The notes under the pieces were generated by a model, which was given only the letters and a program-made list of their open reading frames with translations, did not search any database and was not told the origin of the DNA. Below, in pieces: positions 44,755 through 56,954 of a stretch of 64,000 nt of DNA (its first letter is position 1; each line of letters begins with the position of its first letter). Origin of the DNA: Isoetes taiwanensis (Eukaryota > Streptophyta > Lycopodiopsida > Isoetales > Isoetaceae); assembly GCA_021234155.1 (NCBI GenBank), contig JAJEKV010000021.1:18087710-18151709 (forward strand). Direction: 5' to 3'. Both the position numbers and the translations under genes were made by a program.

Positions 44755-45737
44755 GATGTATATTATGAATGTTTTTAACATTTGTTTTGCTTGCATCTTA
44801 TTGGCTATATCGTCCCTGGTGCGATAAGGGTGCAGCAGGTGGGGGAGGAGTTCTCGTGCAGAATCAGCTGGAGTCGAGGACGTGCACCTATCTAATACAG
44901 AAGTTGATGATGGAAGGTTGCACTGTCTTAGATTTTTTTTCTGGTGGTGCATTTAGCCGGGCTGCATTGTGCGAGGGCTATAAAGCATTGTCATTTGAGA
45001 CGGACGAGAAGCTGCAAATGAAGTTTGTTCAGATATTCGAGCAACTTGATGTTATGTTAGACGAGACAAAATCAAGAGCTTGAGCATTACAAAAGCTAAA
45101 AGAAGGCAAAAAGAAGGCTTCTGAATCCAAAAATGTGCTTCTGCCTCAGCTTCCTCCTCCTGAGATTCCTTGTCCTTTCTCGTCTACAATGATACACGAA
45201 GTGCAATCTGTTCTCAGACTGACCAAGAGCTCGATGGCGGAAGAGCTCAAAAAAGCAGCGGCCCTTGGCTCGCCATATCTGCAACTATTTAGGAGAAGAA
45301 AAGATGCCATCAATGCACTGGCAGGGACCACGTTGGTGAATACTCAGGATATAATTCAGGGGACTTCAAGATTCGAAGAACAGTTTGCCAAGGATCTAGA
45401 GTATGTGGTCGTGATGGAAACTCAAGAAGGGGAGTTTGAAGAAGAGTTGAAGGATGGAGAGGAAGAGGTTCCTAAGACATTTCACCATGACCCGAAGGAT
45501 GACATGAATGAGGAACTAGGCTCTGAAGATTTCATGGAAAAGATGGAGAGGATCAAGGAGGCAGCACAACAAGCTATTGTATTATCTGAAGAACATGGAG
45601 ACAAGCATTCAGGAGAGGTGGTGCCTACGGATGCATGAGAAACCTATGCTTACATTCTTGAATAGATGTGAAAACAATGTAACTGTTTTAAAGTTGTGAA
45701 GATTCTTTTGTTTCTGATGCTCTCCACCTTCCCTTCC

Positions 45738-46312
45738 AAATGCAAACTGGGCAGGCGCCCAATTTGGCGGGGAGAGGTACATACTTAACCTCATCCATGC
45801 ATTGATGTCTGAAATATAGTTAAGGCTTTTCTCTGCAAGACAAACTGGGCGGGCGCCCAATTTGATTGCTATAAGTGCCAGCAGCTTAATTCAATTCATC
45901 CCTTGACCTCCCGAGGTAGTTGGGCAGGCGTCCAATTTGAGCCCCAAGTAAGTGCTCTGAAATGTGATCAAGGCTTTTCTTTGCAAGACAAACAAGGCAG
46001 GCGCCCAATTTGGTTGCTGTAAGTGCCAGCAGCTTAATTTAACGCATCCCTTGACCTCCCGAGGTGATTGGACGGGCACCCAATTTGAGCCCCAGGTAGG
46101 TGCTCCGAAATGTGGTTCAACCTTTCCTTTGTAAAGCAAACTGGGCGGGCGCCCAATTTGGTTGCTATCAGTGCGAGCAGCTTAATCTAACGCATTCCTT
46201 GACCTCTCGAGGTAATTGGGCGGGCGCTCAATTTTAGTCCCAGGGAGGAGATATGAAATTTGTTTGAGACTTACCTTTGGAAGGGAAACTGGGCGGGCGC
46301 CCAATTTGAACC
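45738..46312. repeat. Family B palindrome array downstream of copy B, ~74-bp period
   Basis: Eight palindromes at about 45741, 45840, 45917, 45988, 46060, 46136, 46212 and 46286. Odd and even copies differ: one type is CAAACTGGGCGGGCGCCC with CAATTTGGTTGCT after it, the other GGTAATTGGGCGGGCG with CAATTTGAGCCCCAGG after it. The true unit is therefore ~148 bp with two palindromes, repeated three to four times. Confidence 0.9.
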
Positions 46313-46459
46313 AGAGTGTCATTCAGTTTGGAATATAGAAGACAAGTTGGATTAATAATATATCTCGGAGAGTTGTGTATTACAAAAGCTTATGTATACC
46401 TGTTGAATACTAACACAACTAGACTACAAGATTACAACTACTATTACCCTTCTGAATCA

Positions 46460-46770
46460 TCATCCCCAGGCGCTCCAGAGATCCTTTTGATCATGAACAA
46501 ACTGACGCTCTCTATTCCATATAAGATGGATGATCACCTCCGAAGGAATCAGGATAATGGCGGACAGGATTGATAGCATAGTGGTCAGCCAGTCTTCAAG
46601 CGCTATACCTCGCTCGCGGCACTGCAAGAGGTGCTCATGGTCATCTTGCAAGTAATGGAATCACGTTCAGGACGGGAATGTGCCATGGCTAGATGGAGGG
46701 CAACGCTGATGGACTCCATAATTTGATGCATAGATATACCCACCAAAATTATTGACGGTATATACATCAC
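46460..46770 (-). pseudogene. Unknown coding fragment, minus arm of an inverted duplication
   Basis: On the minus strand two overlapping frames give SITCKM and then HEHLLQCRERGIALEDWLTTML, IHLIWNRERQFVHD. The plus-strand frame immediately to the right encodes the same pattern (SITCSMNFNDL, RGIILDPWLACI, VWVPERNVYE). The centre (46731-46770 versus 46811-46850) is a 40-bp inverted repeat of roughly 80-85% identity containing ATTATTGACGGTA. I recognise no domain. Confidence 0.45.
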
Positions 46771-46869
46771 TATTATTGCATATATATACCACGTGTGATA
46801 CCCAATAATTTTGATGTATGTACCGTCAATAATTTCACGGGTATAAGTGTAGCTGCATCCGATGGCATA

Positions 46870-47151
46870 ATGCATTCATTTGCTATGTCTCGACGTCCTG
46901 CTAGAGTTCTTCAGAGGTCACAATTGCCTCCTCCTGCTGAACATCTCGACTCTATTACTTGCTCTATGAACTTCAATGATTTACATGCATGCAAACTAAG
47001 AGGTATCATCCTTGATCCCTGGCTGGCTTGTATAGCAGAGGGTCAAGAGAGAGATTCCCTCGGCGAGTACTGGGTTATTATCAATGTTGTTTGGGTTCCA
47101 GAGCGCAACGTTTATGAGATTGATAATATAATCAGTGCCTATAATCTATGA
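46870..47151 (+). CDS. Unknown protein, plus arm of the inverted duplication
   Basis: An intact 93-codon frame starts at ATG 46870 (MHSFAMSRRPARVLQRSQLP) and ends after ISAYNL. It has the family pattern SITC, then RGIILDPWL, then VWVPERNVYE. Related frames lie at 46460-46770 and 47600-48054 on the other strand. The function is unknown. It follows copy B and the palindrome array. Confidence 0.4.
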   Translation: MHSFAMSRRPARVLQRSQLPPPAEHLDSITCSMNFNDLHACKLRGIILDPWLACIAEGQERDSLGEYWVIINVVWVPERNVYEIDNIISAYNL

Positions 47152-47259
47152 AACATGTATGCTATAAGAGTATCTATGATATAAGTGTTTTATGGTTTTG
47201 TACATGGTTTAATATTTTAAGTTCAATAAATTTAAATAGTATAAAGTATAATCTAACTT

Positions 47260-47378
47260 AACACAACCCTTCACCTCCCGAGGAAATTGGGTGGTCGCCC
47301 AATTTTCTAGGGAAGCCTCCAGGTGACTTGGATGGGGCTTGCCTTCCCAGGGCAAACCGAGCGAGTGCCCAATTTGTC
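47260..47378. repeat. Two degenerate family B palindromes
   Basis: AAATTGGGTGGTCGCCCAAT at about 47284 and AACCGAGCGAGTGCCCAATT at about 47355. The first follows CACCTCCCGAGG, the same flanking string as in the array at 45.9-46.2 kb, so these are outlying units of that array. Confidence 0.7.
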
Positions 47379-47599
47379 CTCCTCGGAGGCGACTTTCTTA
47401 ACTTGACGTCGACCATGACTTCCAAAAGCTTTTTTTTTTTATGGAAATAGAAAGAAACCGTTATATTCATATAGAAAAGAAGTACATAGAACCGGCAATA
47501 TGCCTGGACACAGCTTAAGCAACACATACGTAAAGAGAGATAATAGATAATATCAGAGAGCAAAGTTTCAGTCAATGCCCAGTTCAATCTGAATAAGAT

Positions 47600-48054
47600 C
47601 CCCCAGATTGAACTCCTCAATGAACTTCGGCTAAACAGATCCAACCAATCATCAAGGTCTGGGACAGAGTGAGTAGTGTTGACGACAAGCTTGATTGCCA
47701 AATGTTCATGCTGCCTTTTCTGTTCTTATAAAGCTTTTTAAATAACGGTCTGAACGTATTGTGCATCCAAATGTCCTCCATTTTCAGCAGCCTCTTCAGT
47801 GCCTTTGCCCTGTAAATATGGCATTTCAGTGATATGAGGCAGGACTCAAGCTCCGACATACTGAGTTGATCTTCGTCATTGTTTACTCGTGCCAACCCTT
47901 TCCCATGGAGTAGCTTCGTGACTTGGGCACTGATCTCTTTCTTTCCATGCTGGTTTATCTCGTTTTGCACCTCCAGCTGCAACTGGTTCGCATGGGCTAA
48001 GATTGGTTCACTTATATCGCTCGTAAATCCATGTCTGCGCCTCATTCCAACCAT
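47600..48054 (-). pseudogene. Third member of the unknown family
   Basis: A frame from 48054 (MVGMRRRHGFTSDISEPILA) runs through a helical stretch (MSELESCLISLKCHIYRAKA) to about 47720. It then shifts by one base into HEHLAIKLVVNTTHS and LDDWLDLFSRSSL, matching HEHL and LEDWL of the 46.5-kb fragment. The frameshift makes it a likely pseudogene. No function can be given. Confidence 0.4.
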
Positions 48055-48059
48055 TTTGA

Positions 48060-49120
48060 GTGTCCTGAGATGAATCTAGGAGAAGCGGATTTGCACAAGC
48101 TCGCCTTAACTAACAACACCTCTGATGACGAGGATTATTTTCAAAAACACCACCCTATATTTCTCTTTCGTGACTCAATTGACATAATGCCTGCCAGCTC
48201 ACCTACCAGCATGATTCCCAAAGTAATGCATCGTTTTAATAAAAAAATGCAATATTTTAAAATTAGACATCATTTCAGATGCATATGGACTCACAGAAAG
48301 TCCATGTATAATGAAATTGTGCTTAAAAGCGAGAAATAGATTGCATATTCTACATCTTACCACAACAAAGTATCTTATACTTCAATTTATAATGGTTTGC
48401 TTAAAAGCTACCAGAAAGAAACATTGGTTCAACATACTGCATATACATATCCATTTTCAGCTTCTTCAGCCTCCTGCAATCAAAATTAGGGCACAACAAC
48501 GCTGAAAAGGAGAACAAAATCGATCTAAATCTTATTATTCCCCTGCATCTGAATCATCTCAGGAGTAGCTGAACCTACTGAGCTGTGGCAGAAATTACCT
48601 TTGCAGCAATCGAAATGGATCATACAGAAAGTCAACTGGTGACCTGAGGCCGTCGTTCATGCTAAATTAAAACATTTTGAAAGCCGGACAGGGGCTAAAC
48701 TATGGTTTAGGTTTCCCTTAGACCCGGCCAGCATGCACGACTTCATCTTCATCGCCATTTGCAAGCATCACATCTCCCATCCATCTAAAGCTGACACAAA
48801 GCAAGGATTTTCCTAAAAACCCTGATATTTGCAATCCACTTAAAGAAGCAAGAACTTGCTTCAAACTCTTGCATTTGAAGCTCGACATCCATGTAAGGTC
48901 GTGCTCAGATGAAGCTCAGGGCAAGCCGATACGTTGGAGCTTAGCAAAACGACATCGTCATAAGATTAAAAGGGGACAGGAGCTCAATGGAGCTTGGCTG
49001 TGGTGCCAGAGAGAGTCTGACCTAAATACACTCCTTAGAACCGAATAACGGACTTGGAAATTTCTACCACCGTAGATGAAATCAAACGCTTGAAAGGCAT
49101 CCACTTGCACAAAAATCCCA
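48060..49120. other. Intergenic, nothing recognised
   Basis: AT-rich and without a supported reading frame or clear repeat. Confidence 0.35.
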
Positions 49121-49149
49121 CTTGGCTGCAACGTGGATACCCTCAAAGT

Positions 49150-49505
49150 GCAGGAAGCCTTGGACGTACATATGTGCAAAGTGCTAAAAAAGAGCATGAA
49201 AATGGGGAAAAATAAAAGAAAAACAGAGGGGAACAGGTACAAGGACATGGGGAGGACGATGGAGAAAGGAGGAAAAGCGGCACATGACAAATGTGGTGAA
49301 AAGGGAATGGAAAAAGGAAAAGCGAAAAATAAAATAAAAGCCAAGGGGAATGGTAAGGGAAAAAGGGCACAAGAAAAAGGGGAAGAGAAGGGAAAGGAGA
49401 AAAAGGGAAGGAAAAGCATCCGTCAGAAAAAAAAAGGGGGGAGGGGGGGAAGGAAAGGAGCGGAGGGAGAAGGGAATCAGAAAAAGCAAAAAAAAAAAAA
49501 AAACT
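49150..49505. repeat. Purine-rich tract
   Basis: About 350 bp of almost unbroken A/G on the plus strand, ending in a run of G and then A. Long open frames across it are simply a result of this composition (Lys/Gly/Glu on one strand, Phe/Ser/Leu/Pro on the other). Confidence 0.8.
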
Positions 49506-49609
49506 AGCAAAAGGCACACCAGAAGGCTTTAGCAAGGTAAGACCTTTTAAGTTTTTATTTAGGCTTGGTATCACTAGACTATGATTGTTGGCTAATCTTT
49601 TTCCCTTGT

Positions 49610-49719
49610 ATCCAAAGTCAGAGTTAAAGCCATTTAGAAGGTCGTACTTTCTTATTTTGGACGATCCAAAGTCAAAGTTAAAGCCATTTAGAAGGTCGTA
49701 CTTTCTTATTTTGGACGCG
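49610..49719. repeat. Direct tandem repeat, two ~56-bp units
   Basis: ATCCAAAGTCAGAGTTAAAG and ATCCAAAGTCAAAGTTAAAG open two almost identical units, both ending TCTTATTTTGGACG. No function is suggested. Confidence 0.85.
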
Positions 49720-50865
49720 TTGACTGCTAGATTGTTGTAGCCTGTCATGATAACTTGTTCTTGTTGGATTTTCTTTTTAATTTGTTAGCTTTTTTCTTAT
49801 TGTTGGTTGTATGAAATATTTAGAATTCGAAATGATCATGGAATGGTTTGTACTTGGCAATGTCGATCATTTTTTTAATCGACTTCATTTCTTGATGACA
49901 TGATCATGCCTGGATATTTGTCGTCTGGCCTATGTAGGTTTTGTCATTGTGAGCATTTGTAACAGAGACATTTGTAAATAATTTGTAGTTTGAAGTTTAC
50001 CTGCTTATGCCACTATCCAGCACATGTCACAGAATAATTACATGGTGCCCTCTTACTTACATGAGCACTCTTACCTCATATGCTACACGAAGGTGCAACC
50101 CAATCATCCCAATACTTATTCTAATGGACAAATACTCGTGCCACATTTTCTAAGGTCTTTGGTACAGATATTGCAACTGACAAGAAACAAGCATTTACAA
50201 ACTTACATATTTGGCCAGAGTAGCTTGAGAACTAGAATTATTGCAACGATAAAGCACTTACAAGCATGCTTGTTGCTATTTAGTGAGGTATCTAGTGAGA
50301 TGTGTGAGGCGTTCAACAAGTGAAGGGGCCATCTAAAATGCAATAATAAAAAAAAGGTACTAGCCTGCAACTCCCATAATCAGACATCAGGATGGTTAAC
50401 AAAATGTATGATCAGAAGTTTGGTAGAATAGAATCAACAGACTTCCATAAGCATAAGAAGCTCTGGTTCTAGTTGCAAAAGACATCTTGCATCAAATAGT
50501 TGAGACAGAGATGCGGCCTCCAGCTACTTTTCCTGAAATGGAGATGCGGTCTCCAGCCAACAAACCAGATAGGAACGTCAAATCCAATAAACCTCAAAGC
50601 TGTTATAGAATGACAAAGCCTGGTATAGAAATGAAAATACAAACCATCTAACCCAAGCTGGAGCATGGGACTAGTCTTCAAAATCAACAATGGCATCTGG
50701 CAGCATATCAGAGGTCTCTGCTAGAGGACGTTTCCCTAGCCTAATGGCCTCAGCTTTGAATGTTTCCTTTGGTAATCTAGACATGTTGCAATAAAGGGCT
50801 AGCAAAAAATCACAAAACCTTGAGTAGACTTGGATAACTTACACAAAACTTGGCCCTGTTGCAAA

Positions 50866-52930
50866 TCTGAGCATACAGATAGATCCTTGTTCCAGTTGTA
50901 CAAGAAAGCCCGGCAACCAAAGCAAAAATAATATTGCAACTAAAGTCATCAATGCAAGGCCAAACCCTGGGACAAATGAAGCAACATTCTATATGTTAAA
51001 GCATAACATCAATAGAACCAATAAAGAACACAAAAAGATGTGACTAACCTTCAAATGGATAACGAAGCAAAGATGCCAAGCATTTCCCAATACTGCATGC
51101 TGCCACTGCAGATGCTCATGCTAAAGAGCTTAAGATGCTCAATATAGATGACTTGATTGTTTCCTCATGGACATATGCATCCACTAAATACATACCTCCA
51201 TAATAAGAAAGATATTTTATGAGATTAAGGAGGAGATTTACGCTAGATGACAAGCAGAGGAGCAAGCCTATGCACTCTACCTTTGGAACTATTGCTTTCC
51301 GGTTAGCGTGATTTGGAAAGGACAATATGACAGCAAAATAAAATGCCATGGCTATGTTATCCACAACCATTCCAGCTGCCAAAAGTGTTCGGGAGCTCAA
51401 TTTTAATGCATGTTGCAAGAACTAGAGTGGTTAGATGAATACCTGGGACCTTAGATAAAAGCTACACGATTTCTCTTTAAAGGAGTGCTCCAGAGCAGCA
51501 ATGCTAGATAGGTGCTACAATTTATTTGTCTTTGCTGCTGATAAAGCATCTCTTACGTAAAAGCTACCCAACTTATGTTTAATGTGAGCTCAATGGTAAA
51601 CGGCTTTGACCTTGTAAGAAAGCTACACAACGATAGACCTGCTAACAAATTATTCATCTGAGCATACAGATAGATCCTTGTTCCAGTTGTATAAGAAAGC
51701 CTGGCAACCAAAGCAGAAAATAATGCTGCAACTAAAATCATCAATGCAAGGCCAAACCCTGGAACAAATGAAGCAACATTCTATATGTTAAAGCATAGCA
51801 AATGGATCAATAGAAGCAATAAAGAACACAAAATGCTGTGACTAATCTTCAAATGGATAATGAAGCAAATATGCCAAGCATTTTCCAATACTGCATGCTG
51901 CCACTGCAGATGCTAAAGAGCTTAAGATGCTCAATATAAATGACATGATTGTTTCCTCATGGACATCTGCATCCACTGAATACATACCTCCATAATAAGA
52001 AAGATATTTTATGAGATTAAGGAGGAGATTTAGGCTAAATGTGACAAGCAGAGGAGCAGGACTATGCACTCCACCTTCAGAACTACTGCTTTCCTGGTTA
52101 GCAGATTCTGGAAAGGACAATATGACAGCAAAATAAAATGCCATGGCTATGTTATCCACAACCATTCCAGCTGCCAAAAGTGTTTGGGAGCTCAATTTTA
52201 ATGCCTGTTGCAAGAACTAGAGTGGTAAGATGAATACCTGGGCCCTTAGATAAAAGCTACACGATTTCTATTTAAAGCAGTGCTCCAGAGCAGCAATGCT
52301 AGATAGGTGCTACAATTTATTTGTCTTTGCTGCTGATAAAGCATCTCTTACGTAAAAGCTACCCAACTTATGTTTAATGTGAGCTCAATGGTAAACGGCT
52401 TTGACCTTGTAAGAAAGCTACACAACGATAGACCTGCTAACAAATTATTCATCTGAGCATACAGATAGATCCTTGTTCCAGTTGTACAAGAAAGCCTGGC
52501 AACCAAAGCAGAAAATAATGCTGCAACTAAAATCATCAATGCAAGGCCAAACCCTGGAACAAATGAAGCAACATTCTATATGTTAAAGCATAGCAAATGG
52601 ATCAATAGAACCAATAAAGAACATAAAATGCTGTGACTAACCTTCAAATGGATAATGAAGCAAATATGCCAAGCATTTTCCAATACTGCATGCTGCCACT
52701 GCAGATGCTAAAGGGCTTAAGGTGCTCAATATAAATGACATGATTGTTTCCTCATGGACATCTGCATCCACTGAATACATACCTCCATAATAAGAAAGAT
52801 ATTTTATGAGATTAAGGAGGAGATTTTGGCTAAATGACAAACAGAGAGCAGGCCCATGCACTCCACCTTCAGAACTACCTTCTTTCCTGGTTAGCAGATT
52901 CTGGAAAGGACAATATGACAGCATATTCCC
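50866..52930 (-). pseudogene. DUF819-like membrane protein segment in three tandem copies
   Basis: Three direct units of ~795 bp (50866-51657, 51658-52452, 52453 to about 52930) each hold two exons on the minus strand. The longer exon encodes LSSQTLLAAGMVVDNIAMAF and AFYFAVILSF, a loop, and LSSLASAVAACSIGKCLAYL, ending PFEG before GTTAGTCAC. The shorter encodes VPGFGLALMILVAALFSALV. The hydrophobic segments and the DN-x2-MAxYF pattern recall DUF819 (YjcL-like) multi-pass membrane proteins, known in plants but poorly characterised. The unit nearest the 5' side is truncated at ~52920, and the unit nearest the 3' side has extra frame damage (NHANRKAIV). No start or end exons are identified. Confidence 0.5.
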
Positions 52931-52949
52931 TTCGTAACCTTCCAGCATA

Positions 52950-55900
52950 TGACAGCTTCGTAACCTTCCACCCTATAATGGGCTTCCTGAAAAAAAGCCT
53001 AGGAATTGGCCCGCTTGGCCCGCTTAACAGTAGATACCTTTAGATAGAGCCGAATTATATCTGAAGATTAGGCTTAACTCAGAATTACCGGAGCTGGGGC
53101 CAGGTATTTACAAGATTTTCAGCTTGCGGTTGGGCGATTTGGGCGGGAAATCGATTCCTTTCCCAGAGCACAATCCCTGAAAAATTTTGCTGCTTCATTC
53201 AACCGTGAAAAAGTTTGAAAATTTTCGTTGCTCTGTGAGATTTGCAATAACACGGATTTTAACAAAGGCTTGAATAGTTGAGCACGTTTCTTGAGGCAAA
53301 TTTGGATTTTTTTATTCTGGCTGCGGGCTTGAATATGTGCATTTGCGCCATTCTGGCAAGATGGGGGACTCAGCTTTGAGTCCTGATCGCAGCCCTTAAA
53401 CCTCTGGTCTTTGAATGCCGGCGTAAATTTAGGCACTGTGACTTCATGGCCATAGTTAAGTCAAAGAGGTGTTTTTTATGCAAGAAAACAGGGGTTTCTG
53501 GAGCTGCACAAGGATTCGATGCAGTGTAAATGAAATAGATGCAACGGAGAAAAACTGTGTAGCATATCCTTGTACATTGCATATGAGACCTCTTCCAGGA
53601 TCCCTGCCAGACTGCATTGTTTTGAAAATATTTCTTCCTTTTCATACGACGACAACAATATAAAATCAAGATTTAAGAGCTCACCCAAGAAGATTAAATA
53701 GACTGCACAACATATCCTGCATGGAATAAAATGCAATTAAATTTCTTTCGTTTGAGGATCTAGTAATATTTGCTCTTGCTCAGCTATGTTGCAAATAAGA
53801 TTGAATACGATGGATTGCAAAGAAGGATGCTCATGGCTAGAGCTCTTGAGATATACATAAAATTGCCATGCCAGCTGATCTAAACCACAACTAATCTAAA
53901 AAGGCTTCCCAAGCAAGGTTAATGACTTATAGTCCAGCATTTAAGCACATGCCCATAATCTGTAATCAAATAAGCAGATGATTCCAGCATGCTTGATGCC
54001 ATTTACAAAAAGAAATGGAAGCAAGACATGGCCGTTGACGGAAGGGCATGACCATTTGCTTTTGCCTAGGTTTGTGAAAGATTAGACAAAAATGCAAATT
54101 GCTAAATGAAGCTCCTTGCCATGGCAGATTCCGAAGCAACAGGCAGCATAAATCATCCAAGATCAGAGTTTCATTAAGTCAATTTCCTAAAAGTATAAAT
54201 CATCCAATTCCACTACACACAATATGCTTATCCAAGAATGCAAATCGAAAATCATATACAGAACTGGAGCAAATTCGCACCTACCAGAAAATTAGGAAAT
54301 TTCTTGCGTGTGATCTCTATCTCTAGTTTCCGCTTGCTGTGGCGACCATTTGGCATGCTTCATCTTCTCCTCTAAATAGTCTGGCAATGTAGAGGCAACG
54401 TCTTTGGTTGAGGAGAAGATGGATGAAAAAAAACCCTACTGTTTTTCTGCAGAGCCAAAGAGATGGCTCGTGACTGATGGAATCGGGCTTGCAGAAATCC
54501 ATGGGGTTATGGATCTGTGGATAATGGCAAACGGAAAAACCTAAATCCAAAATAAAAAGGAAACACGAAACTTGAAAGAGTTGAACTGATAGGGAGAAAC
54601 AGAGGAGCCACCAAAGGGTATGGCGGATGGAACGACTAGCACCGGAGGGAAAACATGCACGACAAAGAAGAAGTTATTCCCTTGACCCTTTCCATCTCCG
54701 TAGCTATTTTTTCCGATTTTCTAATTTCCCTGGCCTTAGATTTGCGAAAGCCAAGATGTGATGGTGCAAAATAAGGCACATCAGATTTTGATGACATGGA
54801 AATTACACGTGGATAGGTGGAAATTACACGTGGATAGGCTAGAATTTGAGGAAAGGCTGTAGGCCCGGTAGGGCTGGTGTGCTAAAAAAAAATAAGGAAA
54901 TTGGATAGGAAAAATAAGGAAAAAGAAAATTAAAAACGTAAATGCAGGATAGAGCAAAAGCCAAAGGGAAGGGCAACTGATGTCAAATGCACGAAGACAC
55001 CTTATAGCCCAACAATACTGGGCTTAGAATCTACTATATTAGATTAAGGAGTATGAGTTGGACAGGTTTCCATCCACACATGTTCCCAATACCCAGCAAC
55101 GCTGGGCACCATTACTAGTATTTTAGAATTTTATACCGAATATCTATTATAAGACTATCAATTATAAAGATCTCTAACATAAAATTGTTTAACTTCATTT
55201 TGTTAGTTTTTTCTTATAAATTATAATATGCATTATAAGAGTATTGTTTATAAATTTTATTAGTTTCGTTTATAAAGCATTTCTCAAACTTTCAATGTTG
55301 GTTCTTGCCACACTACCATTTATGTGTACACAATATATTGTTTATAATTCGTATTGGAAGATTCTTAAATCTTTACTTAGTTATGTATTGTATCATCTAT
55401 AACATTTTATTTATCAAACAGTTAAAAACTATTGATTGACAACCGTTTTAAGTCATTTTATTAAATAAAACTTTATGTTTTGAAAAGCTTTTAGAAAGTA
55501 AGATATGAGAATATTAAATTATTTTTTAGTCTTTAATTAACATTGTAAATTTTTCACCAACATTTAAAACCGAATCTTATATTATATTATTTAATTTTAA
55601 AATCAATATATATATTTTTAAATTAATATAAAGTTATGCGAGAGGCTTGATTAATGGAGATGAATATATGAACATAGAATATTTTACTAGAAATAGCAAT
55701 TTTAGTGGAGGGTTGATAAATTTTCTTAATTTTTATTTGAATGGCAAATAGAAATAAAAAGATGAAGTGCAGAAAGAGTCAGCTTTTATTTTTGATCTAT
55801 CAAATGAGACAAAGATATAAAGGAAAAGTAAAGGGTTAGTTTTTATCTTTGCAAATGTTGGTTTGAGACAGAGCTTTTTGCAGATTTAAAAATATCTGAA

Positions 55901-56930
55901 TGACTCAGACTTTAAATCCAAACCTAAATCAAGGGTTGCCAAAAAGATTTGAGTAAAAAAAAAAATATTTGCAAATAGTTTTTATTTGAAAAACATACAT
56001 ATTTTCAACAGAAAACATGCATTTTGATCGAGTGCAGAATTTTAGTTTCCTCTATGGCTACTTGCACTAGATTGACCTGGAACCTTGCCATCCGAGCCAT
56101 GTCCACCGGGCTATCCAGTACTATTGGCATCAATGTCATGGGGAAAGTGGGAGAGGTGGAAGGGGGGCTAGAAGCAAAATCGGAAATACCCGCGTCGACA
56201 CTTGGTCAACGATTGTTTACAAGTATAAGTGTGTCCCATCTTATTGTACACATAAGCTAGATAAATATGAAAAAACCTTGGGGAGGGTAAGAAGGTTCCA
56301 TTTGCTTCTCCAATTCCACTGCCAGAGGGCAAGGAGGTGGAGAGGAGGAGTTTGTTATAACACATTTATTATAACTAGATGCTAATAACTTATTTGCATC
56401 TAGATGTTATTTTTAATAGATTTATTTCGCATATGCAAGTTGTTGCTTATAGAATACATTTATAGTTTGGTATTTATTATCATAATAAAAATAATTTCAA
56501 ATTATAATTTGACAAATCTTTTTTCGTCATTGTTATTGAGTAATAATAGACTTATCATTACCTTGTAATAAAAATCCGGATCTCTTTCATAAACTGTTAA
56601 ATTTTATTTTTTCAGTTTAACATTTATAACATTGAATATAACATTATAGCATTTCAATTTTATATTGAATATGCATTATAATGGTATTGTTTATAAAGAT
56701 CTTTATTATAGAATTGTTTAAATCACATTTGTAACTTATAATTTGTATTAAAAGGGTATTATTTATAACTTTCATAATGTCTTATATAATTTGTGATATC
56801 TTCAATGGTCTTTTCATGTTACTATTTTTTGTATATGTTATATTACTTATCATTTAATTAATACTTAAAACAGGTGTTTTTAAAGAAAATATAAGAATAT
56901 CCAACTTTTTAGCAACCACCTGTTGCAAGC
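52950..56930. other. Long non-coding, AT-rich stretch
   Basis: No supported gene. From about 55.1 to 56.9 kb the sequence is very AT-rich with many TTATAA and ATTATAA motifs, resembling degenerate repeat DNA. No terminal repeats could be defined. Confidence 0.4.
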
Positions 56931-56954
56931 AGGAACGAGAGACAGATAACTTAC

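Larger units (their letters stand above)
41076..45638 (+). pseudogene. Copy B: ParB-like plus methyltransferase-like gene, broken
   Basis: A proposed first exon, ATG at 41076 to 41106 (MASRPMKGGK), precedes GTAAGC and the palindrome array. Coding resumes near 41950-42020 (RRSRRKELFAGITVVPEEV). In order follow a helical region (42130-42451), an acidic/basic linker (TPELSAEEGESSEEE, KRKGHHVAGSSSKRH) and a ParB-like domain at ~43010-43250 (ISPEHLDTLYESF, FWIVNGNHTTTVAQLL). Next is an intron at ~43500-43655 with two palindromes, then a long helical exon 43662-44387 ending FLDRISTLTD. The methyltransferase motif I equivalent CTVLDFFSGGAFSRAAL lies near 44915-44965, and an acidic coiled tail runs to 45638. 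The motif IV NLPY of copy A has no clear equivalent, and motif I lacks GSGT, so catalysis is doubtful. Breaks include frameshifts near 42130, 42450 and 42960, TAG at 44387 and TGA at 45081-45083. Confidence 0.6.

Noticed and set aside
41219-46312. Regularly spaced palindromes look like a CRISPR array
   Set aside because: The spacers are related to each other and drift with the repeats, the surrounding genes are spliced plant/transposon genes, and no cas-like gene is present. It is a diverged tandem repeat.
49133-49748. Long lysine/glycine-rich and phenylalanine/serine-rich open frames on both strands
   Set aside because: They follow directly from a purine-only tract; there is no codon structure and no domain.
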